From assembly GCA_004525155.1 (NCBI GenBank), contig SPDA01000095.1:1-6673 (forward strand): a DNA stretch of 6,673 nt, read 5' to 3'. Made by a program: the position numbers and the translations under genes. Source of the DNA: Spirochaetales bacterium (GTDB lineage Bacteria; Spirochaetota; Spirochaetia; SPDA01). The notes under the pieces were generated by a model, which was not told the DNA's origin, did not search any database, and worked only from the letters and a program-made list of their open reading frames with translations. This document shows positions 1 to 5,677 of this stretch, one piece after another (position 1 is the stretch's first letter; every line of letters starts with the position of its first letter).

Positions 1-1305
1 GTGAAGACGGCTCTGAACCGTTCGAAAGATCTCGAAATCGGGCGGATAAATCTGGCGGCCTCCGCAGCAGGGGCGAAGGCACTTATCAGACAGTACCTTC
101 CCCAGGTAAGCATCAGTCTATCGGCAGACAACACCCTGGTAACCGGCGGCCCGGACTCGAGAATAAAGAGATTGGCCCTGACCTTGAGTCAGCCCTTGTA
201 TGACGGCGGCCGTGCGGACCTCGGCAGGAAGCTTGCCGTTCTCTCCCTGCAAATCATGGAAAAACAGCTTTCCCGGACCGCGGAAGAACTTGCCGATACC
301 GTCCGTTCCCTCTTCCTCCGCATCCAGGCTGAGCAGGAGACCTGCCGCATCAGGCTTAAGGGGCTTGCGCTTGCAGAGGAACAGCTTGCCATAACAAGGC
401 TGGAGCACGATTTGGATCTCGGCACGGAACTGGATCTTCTTGCAGCGGAAATCGAGACCGGTTCCCGCAGGATTTCAGCAGCCGAGACGGAAATTTCTAT
501 CGGGGAGCTTCTTTTCTCCCTGAAACAGGCCTTGTCCCTTCGCGCTGACGCGGACGTGGAACTTACCGGCAGTTTTGATACAGCCTATGAAGGGAAAGTC
601 TTAACTGTTTCACCGGAGGAACTTGCGCGTCTTGCGAAAGGCCGGAGCCTGGACGCTGCCGTCAGGGACCTGGATATACGCAAGGCGGGGGAGGAGCTTA
701 CACTCTCCCGCCGCTCCCTCATTCCTTCCCTCAATATTGAGGCTTCCGCCTTTGTCCAGGGAAACGCCTTTCCCCTGCAGGAGGCCGGTTTTTCTGTACG
801 CTTCATTCTCGGAATACCGGAGCCGCTCCTTCCTGCGGAAACAACCTTGAGCGCAGGTTTACGGGGCAGGGGTCAGATGACAGCAGGAGGCGCTCTTGCG
901 CTCCCCCTCTTTCCGGAAGTAACGGGACCTGTCAATTTGAAAGCTTCGCTTCAGGCGCTTAAGGCAAAACAGACAGCGGCGGAAATGGCGGCGGAATCAC
1001 TCGAGTTTTCCATATATAAAACGATTAAGCTGTATGAGGCCAGAAAACGTCAGTGCAGCCTATCCAGGGCAGCTCTCGATCTTTCGTTAAAAAAAATACA
1101 GGTCCTGCAGGAACAGATAAGGATAGGGGAACGCAGCAGCCTGCCTCTTCTTCAGGCAAAGCTGGATCTCTCGGAACAGGAACTTGTCCTGGTGGAACAG
1201 GTGAAAGGACTTAAAGACCTGGAGAGAGAACTTGAAATACTGGCAGGCCTTCCAGCCGGGGGACTCACGGCTTTCACCGAGGCGGGTTCCGGGAGCACGC
1301 CATGA
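1..1305 (+). CDS. TolC-family outer-membrane efflux protein (5' partial)
   Basis: This is the outer-membrane channel component of a tripartite efflux system; trimers of this family form an outer-membrane barrel continued by a periplasmic helical tunnel. The 434 visible residues show the family's two-fold repeat. Repeat 1 opens with A-L-N-R-S-K-D-L-E-I (about 4-13), leads to Y-L-P-Q-V-S (32-37) and then the glycine motif Q-P-L-Y-D-G-G-R (64-71). Repeat 2 opens with the matching R-S-L-D-A-A-V-R-D-L (215-224) and S-L-I-P-S-L-N (239-245), followed by L-P-L-F-P (301-305). Long, polar, heptad-like helices lie at about 75-175 and 313-415. There is no signal peptide, and the first codon (GTG) aligns with the Val normally found inside the first conserved helix, so the true start and roughly 30-45 residues lie upstream. 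The stop overlaps the start of the fusion-protein gene by 4 bases, so the two are co-expressed. Family assignment is strong; the substrate cannot be told. Confidence 0.93.
   Translation: MKTALNRSKDLEIGRINLAASAAGAKALIRQYLPQVSISLSADNTLVTGGPDSRIKRLALTLSQPLYDGGRADLGRKLAVLSLQIMEKQLSRTAEELADTVRSLFLRIQAEQETCRIRLKGLALAEEQLAITRLEHDLDLGTELDLLAAEIETGSRRISAAETEISIGELLFSLKQALSLRADADVELTGSFDTAYEGKVLTVSPEELARLAKGRSLDAAVRDLDIRKAGEELTLSRRSLIPSLNIEASAFVQGNAFPLQEAGFSVRFILGIPEPLLPAETTLSAGLRGRGQMTAGGALALPLFPEVTGPVNLKASLQALKAKQTAAEMAAESLEFSIYKTIKLYEARKRQCSLSRAALDLSLKKIQVLQEQIRIGERSSLPLLQAKLDLSEQELVLVEQVKGLKDLERELEILAGLPAGGLTAFTEAGSGSTP
1291..1295 (+). promoter_or_regulatory. Shine-Dalgarno for the fusion-protein gene
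   Basis: GGGAG lies 6 nt before the ATG at 1302, inside the last codons of the outer-membrane factor gene. The ATG overlaps the preceding TGA as ATGA, the classic arrangement for translational coupling by terminating ribosomes. It supports the chosen start. Confidence 0.6.
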
Positions 1306-2684
1306 AGAATTCCGGTGTCAGGCGGATTCATCCGCGGTCCGCTGTCCGCGCAGCGGGAATTCTTTCAGCCCTTTTCCTGGCGGGCTGTGAAAGCAGGCAA
1401 ACCGGCGGGCAGATTGTGAGTCTTCCCGGCGAACCCCTCAAGGCCGCTGTTTTTGAGGCCCGCATTTCGGATGTGACGCCGGAACTGTCCGGTTTCGGCA
1501 GCTTGAGTTTCATATCCAAAACAGACCTGTCCCCGGCGGTCGAAGGCATCTTGAAGAGCCTCCCCGTAGATGAGGGCGGCAGGGTTGAACCGGGTATGCT
1601 GCTTGCGGAAATAGAGAACACCCAGCTTCTCATCCGTTCGGCACAGGCAGATACGTCGCTGATCCAGGCGCGCGCGGGCCTGGACCTTGCCGAGGCGAGG
1701 TACAACGAAGGGCTGCTTCAGGCGGAGGCGCGGATTGTGTCCGCGGAAAAACTCGAACTCACCCTCGGTCAGAAAAGCCTCGAGCTCGGGAGTCTTGAGG
1801 TCGACCTCGGGAAAAAGAAACAGCTCCTTGCAGTCGACGGTGTCACCGGGGACCAGGTTTTAAAACTGAAACTTTCCATCGAGGCTGCCAGGACGGATTA
1901 CCAGAATACCCTCAAGGACCTCGAGATACTGCGGATCGGTTACAGGGATAAGGACATAACGGACAAGGGATTTGCAGTACCGTCGAGCGGTCCGGCCCGC
2001 AGGCAGCTCCTCAAGGAATTAAACTGCCTTTCCCTGAAGGCGGAAGTGGACGTGGCGCGGGCAGGGATCGATACGGCCGGGCAGGAACGTGAATCAGTGG
2101 ACCTGCTGCTCGGGGAACTGCGAATCATCTCGCCCGGCAGGGGCGTCCTTGGAGCGAGGTACCTCGAAGAAGGAGAACGCATAACCCCGGGTACCCTGCT
2201 TTTCACAATTTTCGCGGATGACCGGCTTTATGCCGTTTTCCCGGTACAGGAAAAGCAAGCCCTGCTCGTGCGGGAGGATCAGGATGTTCTCATTTCCCTT
2301 CCGGCCGTTCCCGGGGAGGAGAGAGCGGGACGGGTGGTCTTTATATCTCCGATGATTGATCCCAAGTCGGGAAATCTCATGGTTAAAGCACTGGTGGAGA
2401 ATCCGGGGGGCGAGCTAAAGCCGGGCATGTTCGTCCGTGTCCGCGTCATTCATGGAAGAACTGAGAAACGGATTATACTTCCCCTGACAAGTCTCACAGA
2501 AAAGGCGGAGGGAAAGGCTTTTGTGTTTGTCGCTGCCGGGGGAAGGGTTTTCAGGCGGGCTGTGGTCACGGGCGGCGAATCAAGCGGCGGTATGGTAATC
2601 CTCGAAGGACTTAAGGAGGGCGAACTCGTCGTTGATAAGCCGTCGCTGCTGCTCAAGGAGGGTGAACGTGTGTCGGTTGAATAA
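1302..2684 (+). CDS. RND efflux periplasmic adaptor (membrane fusion protein), lipoprotein
   Basis: This adaptor links an inner-membrane RND pump to a TolC-type channel. It has 460 residues, within or slightly above the usual family range. A basic n-region and hydrophobic stretch end in the lipobox L-A-G-C, with Cys29 as predicted lipidated residue. The first biotinyl-lipoyl half is at about 76-106 (V-E-G-I-L-K-S-L-P-V-D-E-G). A long helical hairpin covers about 108-270. The second lipoyl half is at about 271-303 (I-I-S-P-G-R-G-V-L-G, then E-G-E-R-I-T-P-G). A beta-barrel follows at about 304-385 (G-N-L-M-V-K-A, L-K-P-G-M-F-V-R-V) and a membrane-proximal domain at about 390-460 (I-L-P-L-T-S-L, G-L-K-E-G-E-L-V-V). 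The hairpin tip K-K-K-Q-L-L-A-V-D-G-V-T (171-182) aligns without gaps to the AcrA docking tip, with K171, L175 and T182 at the Arg-Leu-Ser positions. The descending limb is interrupted by a Gly/Pro-rich segment around 217-231. It overlaps its neighbours at both ends. Confidence 0.95.
   Translation: MKNSGVRRIHPRSAVRAAGILSALFLAGCESRQTGGQIVSLPGEPLKAAVFEARISDVTPELSGFGSLSFISKTDLSPAVEGILKSLPVDEGGRVEPGMLLAEIENTQLLIRSAQADTSLIQARAGLDLAEARYNEGLLQAEARIVSAEKLELTLGQKSLELGSLEVDLGKKKQLLAVDGVTGDQVLKLKLSIEAARTDYQNTLKDLEILRIGYRDKDITDKGFAVPSSGPARRQLLKELNCLSLKAEVDVARAGIDTAGQERESVDLLLGELRIISPGRGVLGARYLEEGERITPGTLLFTIFADDRLYAVFPVQEKQALLVREDQDVLISLPAVPGEERAGRVVFISPMIDPKSGNLMVKALVENPGGELKPGMFVRVRVIHGRTEKRIILPLTSLTEKAEGKAFVFVAAGGRVFRRAVVTGGESSGGMVILEGLKEGELVVDKPSLLLKEGERVSVE
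2655..2661 (+). promoter_or_regulatory. Shine-Dalgarno deciding the GTG start of the first Ig-like lipoprotein
   Basis: AAGGAGG, close to a full anti-Shine-Dalgarno match, sits inside the end of the fusion-protein gene, 6 nt upstream of GTG at 2668. The same frame is open further upstream to a TTG at 2632 and another GTG at 2662. The first has no good ribosome site and the second would touch the site itself. The spacing therefore selects 2668. Confidence 0.75.
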
Positions 2685-4167
2685 CAAAACCTGTTTCCTC
2701 CGCCGGTTTTACCGCGCGGCCTTCTTCTTCCCCGCTGTCTTCGGCTTCTGGTCCTGCGGCATCATCTCCCTGGCTGATATGGGGATAGTTACCTGGCCGG
2801 AAAGCCGGGACCAGGTGCTGAGCGAGGGGGAGGAGATCTGGGCGGAATGTTCGATTAAGCCTGAAACCTGGAGCGCGGAGTCCTGCGCTTCGGTCAGGGG
2901 CGGCGCCTCACAGCACTCCATCGATTTCCGCTGGGATGGAGGGAGGATGTACATGACTCCGGTACCGCCTCTCGATCCTGGCAGGCGGTATGTCCTGTAC
3001 CTGTCCGGCAGTCTGCAGGCTGCCGACGGCCGTACCTTCAGCGTGCAGCGGGTTATACCTTTTTTCTCCGTTTCCGCGGAGGGTCCCCTTGAAATCATCG
3101 CCGTTTCCCCGAAAAACGGGTCTGACGCGTCTCCGGGAACTCCCCTTGTCTTCACTTTGAACAGGGCCGTTCATAGGGCTGATTTCCGGGAGGCGCTGGA
3201 TGTAAGCCCAAGATCCGGATACAGCCTCAGGTTCTCGGAAGAAGACAGGGTTGTAACCGTGACACCGGAACCGGCCTGGGATTGCAACACTCTTTATACC
3301 TGGAGCCTCGGGACCGGTGCGGGAGATGCTTCGGGCATTACCCTTGCCTCCGGACGTTCCGGCGGTTTCAGGGTGCAGGAGGACAGGGAGCCGCCTCTCG
3401 TGTTGTCTGTAAGTCCCGCGTTTTATTCATCAGGAACCTGGTTAAAACTTCCCGGTCTGGGAAGGAAGGACCCACTGCTGCTGGAATTATCTGAAGACGT
3501 GGACCTGGACAGTCTTGCTGCGGCTTTTTCCCTGTCTCCTGTTGTGAACGGAAGTTTCCTGCACCCCGGCAGGGGCAGATTCGTATTCCTGCCCGAGGGC
3601 GAGTTTGTCATGGACACGGAGTACCTCATCCTTATTAATGGGGAACTTAAGGATCTCGCAGGCAACCATTGCAAGGCCGGTTTTTCAACAATCCTCAGAA
3701 CCGATATACCGCCCCAGGTTGTGGAAAGCATCCTTTTCATGGACGACAGGCCGGAAACAGACCCGGTTGAAATCACTGCCGAGGATCTTGCCGCCCCGAA
3801 CCCGGTCGTCATACTTTTCGGCGGCGTTGAACCGGACCTGTCCCTCCTGGTGTCCATTAATTTTCTCGAACCTTATGACGAACCGTACAGAGAGGCCCTT
3901 ACCAGGCGTATACAGGTAAGCGCCTTTTTTCCGGATTTCCTTCCGGACCCTTCCCGGGTATCCGCAGTCTGGAGTCTTTTCAACACCTGCCTTACCCTTG
4001 AATACGAAGGATTTAAAAAAAGCGAGCTTCCGGACCCGCCGCTCAAACCGGCCGCGGAAAAAAAATTGTACAGGCTCTTCATCCCGGGGGGTAGGGAATT
4101 TTCAGAAAACAGGAACGGGTCCTGGCTCAGGGAGGATGTGCGGATCCTCCTGGAGGCTCAGGAATGA
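2668..4167 (+). CDS. Ig-like (Big_5/SbsA-type) domain lipoprotein, first of a tandem pair
   Basis: This is a predicted exported 499-residue lipoprotein of unknown specific function. The GTG start is chosen because an AAGGAGG site precedes it at ideal spacing; it overlaps the fusion-protein gene by 17 bases. Arg/Lys residues at 7-16 and a hydrophobic run at 17-28 end in F-W-S-C, giving Cys30 as a probable lipidation site; this lipobox is relaxed, as is common in spirochaetes. The mature protein reads as about four Ig-like beta-sandwiches: 42-136, 141-236, 242-345 and a longer divergent one at 347-499. Domains 2 and 3 open with A-V-S-P (146-149) and S-V-S-P (247-250). The first three close with A-A-D-G (118-121), D-A-S-G (220-223) and D-L-A-G-N (329-333), the usual end-of-domain signature. 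No catalytic motif is visible. Such domains usually mediate structural or binding roles at the cell surface or in the periplasm. Co-transcription with an RND pump suggests an accessory subunit, but this is inference. Confidence 0.85.
   Translation: MCRLNNKTCFLRRFYRAAFFFPAVFGFWSCGIISLADMGIVTWPESRDQVLSEGEEIWAECSIKPETWSAESCASVRGGASQHSIDFRWDGGRMYMTPVPPLDPGRRYVLYLSGSLQAADGRTFSVQRVIPFFSVSAEGPLEIIAVSPKNGSDASPGTPLVFTLNRAVHRADFREALDVSPRSGYSLRFSEEDRVVTVTPEPAWDCNTLYTWSLGTGAGDASGITLASGRSGGFRVQEDREPPLVLSVSPAFYSSGTWLKLPGLGRKDPLLLELSEDVDLDSLAAAFSLSPVVNGSFLHPGRGRFVFLPEGEFVMDTEYLILINGELKDLAGNHCKAGFSTILRTDIPPQVVESILFMDDRPETDPVEITAEDLAAPNPVVILFGGVEPDLSLLVSINFLEPYDEPYREALTRRIQVSAFFPDFLPDPSRVSAVWSLFNTCLTLEYEGFKKSELPDPPLKPAAEKKLYRLFIPGGREFSENRNGSWLREDVRILLEAQE
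4152..4156 (+). promoter_or_regulatory. Shine-Dalgarno for the second Ig-like lipoprotein
   Basis: GGAGG lies 7 nt upstream of the ATG at 4164. The ATG overlaps the TGA of the preceding gene as ATGA, so coupled translation of the two Ig-like lipoproteins is likely. Confidence 0.65.
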
Positions 4168-5675
4168 ACCTGCCCGGTATCTTTTTTTCCGCCCGACTTC
4201 TTCCTGCTGCCTGTTTCTTTTTATCCTGCCGGCTCTTTAATCCGGCCCCCGCCTCTGTAACTATCTGGTCCCCCCAGGAGGAACTGGTTTCAGATGCAAG
4301 GAACTGCGTTGTAAGCCTGGGATTTGCCGAACCCATGAACGAGACCTCTGTCGAGGAGGCCTTTTCCCTTTTACGCGGGGGGGTACCCTTGAGCGGCAGA
4401 TTTACCTGGGAGAAGAAAACCATGACTTTCCTGCCGGATGAGGGATTGTCTCTCCCCGGGGTGTATGAGATGAAGCTCTCGGAAAATGCGGAAGATGCCT
4501 TCGGAAGCGATCTGGACAAAGCCTTTTATCATAGTTTTTACACTTCGCCGGACAGGGACCGGCCCCGTGTACTGTCCGTATCCCCGTCCCCCGGGACCGC
4601 GGTCCCGGATGTGTACACGCCCGTGGTTTTAGTGTTTTCCGAAGCAGTGGACAAGCTCAGCCTGTACCAGTCTTTCAGCCTGAGTCCGCATGTTCCGGGT
4701 TTCCTCGACTGGGATGAGGGAGACAGTGTTTGCAGATTTTCACCCTCCGAAGGCTATACTAAAGCCGCGGATTACAGGGTGGTTATTTCCGGCTCCCTGA
4801 TGGACCCGGCGGGCAACAGTCTGGGGGAGGATTTCAGCAGCTTTTTCCGGGTGGGTACCGACCTGGAGCCTCCGCGGGTTCTCCTGGTCGAGGACACGGC
4901 AGGGAGGGTTTTTATCGATCCGGATCTGCCTGGAGACAACATCATGCTCGTGAAGGAAGAATGGGAAAGCGTCTGGGATTTGCGGGTAACGCTCAGTGAA
5001 TCTGTCCCTGCCGGAGGACTTGACCGGTATGTTCGCGTCGACCCGACGGCCCGGTTTGCCCTTGAAACGGGAACTGGAGAAACGACAGACCGTTTCGATA
5101 TTACCTTCGAAGAACCTCTGGCATGGGACACTGTGTACAGCGTTAGCCTGCTTAAAGGTCTGCCCGATACAGGAGGCTTATGTCTTCTTGAGGACGCCGT
5201 GTACCGGTTCCGCACCAACGGGACTTCCTCCCGGCCGCCTTCCATTACAGCGGTGCGCTTTCTGCAGTATCCGGGAGCCTCGCCGCCCGAAACGGTACCG
5301 CTCTTTTCCTTCGGAACCCTGAGTCTTGAAAGTTATGAACCTCACGCGGCCGGATTTACCACAGGTTTTTTCGATGTTCACTTTGTCTTTGCCGAAGGAG
5401 CCGGGCTGGACGCGGCGGCTTTCATGGAAAACTTTTCAATAACAACGGAGAACAGCTGCGCGGCCTTAACACCGGTTGCCCTCGAGGAGGGTATTTTCTC
5501 AGGACAGCAGCCCGCCGCGGCACCCGGCGAATCAGTTGCACGGGTTTGGGTGCGCATCCTGGACGACCCGGCCCCCGGGCTTGTCATTTTAAAACTGGCA
5601 TCGGATTTTTCAGACACCCTGGGAAACCATCTCTCAGAGGACTGGTTTTTCATCCTGAACGAGGTCACTTCCTAG
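4164..5675 (+). CDS. Ig-like (Big_5/SbsA-type) domain lipoprotein, second of a tandem pair
   Basis: This is a predicted exported 503-residue lipoprotein, similar in size and layout to the gene before it. A short hydrophobic leader ends in F-F-L-S-C, giving Cys22 as a probable lipidation site. Four Ig-like domains can be read: about 32-127, 133-230, 236-352 and 358-500. Domain 2 has the clearest signature: V-L-S-V-S-P (136-141), V-L-V-F-S-E-A-V (155-162), F-S-L-S-P (171-175) and the closing D-P-A-G-N (214-218). Closing motifs of the others are D-A-F-G (111-114), D-T-G-G (335-338) and D-T-L-G-N (484-488). Domain 2 resembles domain 3 of the upstream gene (V-L-S-V-S-P, L-S-E-D-V, A-F-S-L-S-P, D-L-A-G-N), which supports common ancestry. 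No enzyme motif is seen. The start is fixed by an ATGA overlap and a GGAGG site. The stop lies 2 nt before the permease gene. The function is unknown; a periplasmic or surface accessory of the pump is the simplest reading. Confidence 0.87.
   Translation: MNLPGIFFSARLLPAACFFLSCRLFNPAPASVTIWSPQEELVSDARNCVVSLGFAEPMNETSVEEAFSLLRGGVPLSGRFTWEKKTMTFLPDEGLSLPGVYEMKLSENAEDAFGSDLDKAFYHSFYTSPDRDRPRVLSVSPSPGTAVPDVYTPVVLVFSEAVDKLSLYQSFSLSPHVPGFLDWDEGDSVCRFSPSEGYTKAADYRVVISGSLMDPAGNSLGEDFSSFFRVGTDLEPPRVLLVEDTAGRVFIDPDLPGDNIMLVKEEWESVWDLRVTLSESVPAGGLDRYVRVDPTARFALETGTGETTDRFDITFEEPLAWDTVYSVSLLKGLPDTGGLCLLEDAVYRFRTNGTSSRPPSITAVRFLQYPGASPPETVPLFSFGTLSLESYEPHAAGFTTGFFDVHFVFAEGAGLDAAAFMENFSITTENSCAALTPVALEEGIFSGQQPAAAPGESVARVWVRILDDPAPGLVILKLASDFSDTLGNHLSEDWFFILNEVTS
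4591..4608. repeat. Perfect 18-bp palindrome inside the second Ig-like lipoprotein gene
   Basis: CCGGGACCGCGGTCCCGG reads identically on both strands, with no mismatch and no spacer. It encodes the Pro-Gly-Thr-Ala-Val-Pro turn (residues 143-148) after the opening V-S-P of the second Ig-like domain. A second short palindrome, GTGTACAC, follows at 4611-4618. As RNA, the 18-mer could fold only with a few central bases unpaired. It may be a chance product of GC-rich Pro/Gly codons, a protein-binding site or a restriction-type site; nothing here decides. Confidence 0.5.
5661..5665 (+). promoter_or_regulatory. Weak, distant Shine-Dalgarno of the RND permease gene
   Basis: GAGGT is the only purine-rich match near the permease start and stands 12 nt from the ATG at 5678, longer than the spacing of the other genes here. 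The preceding stop ends at 5675, leaving 2 nt, so initiation probably relies on ribosomes finishing the upstream gene. Confidence 0.35.
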
Positions 5676-5677
5676 AC

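Noticed and set aside
1..3. GTG at base 1 as a real start codon
   Set aside because: The following residues match the interior of the first TolC-family helix and no signal peptide is present, so the codon is internal Val and the gene begins upstream.
1089..1096. Run of eight A residues in the outer-membrane factor gene; a similar run at 4058-4065 and seven G at 4377-4383
   Set aside because: Considered as programmed slippage or phase-variation sites. The reading frame continues normally with family-like sequence on both sides, the runs are short, and Lys-Lys or Gly-Gly codons explain them.
2709..3155. Minus-strand open frame of about 148 codons opposite the first Ig-like gene
   Set aside because: Its product is low-complexity, rich in Arg/Ser/Pro, with no family resemblance, and it lies fully opposite a convincing gene. 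Long antisense frames are expected in GC-rich coding DNA.
3423..3857. Minus-strand open frame of about 144 codons
   Set aside because: It lies opposite the third and fourth Ig-like domains, whose sense reading shows family motifs. The antisense product shows none.
4772..5245. Minus-strand open frame of about 157 codons opposite the second Ig-like gene
   Set aside because: The product is dominated by Ser/Arg/Thr as expected for a reverse-complement shadow, with no recognisable domain and no reason to override the sense gene.
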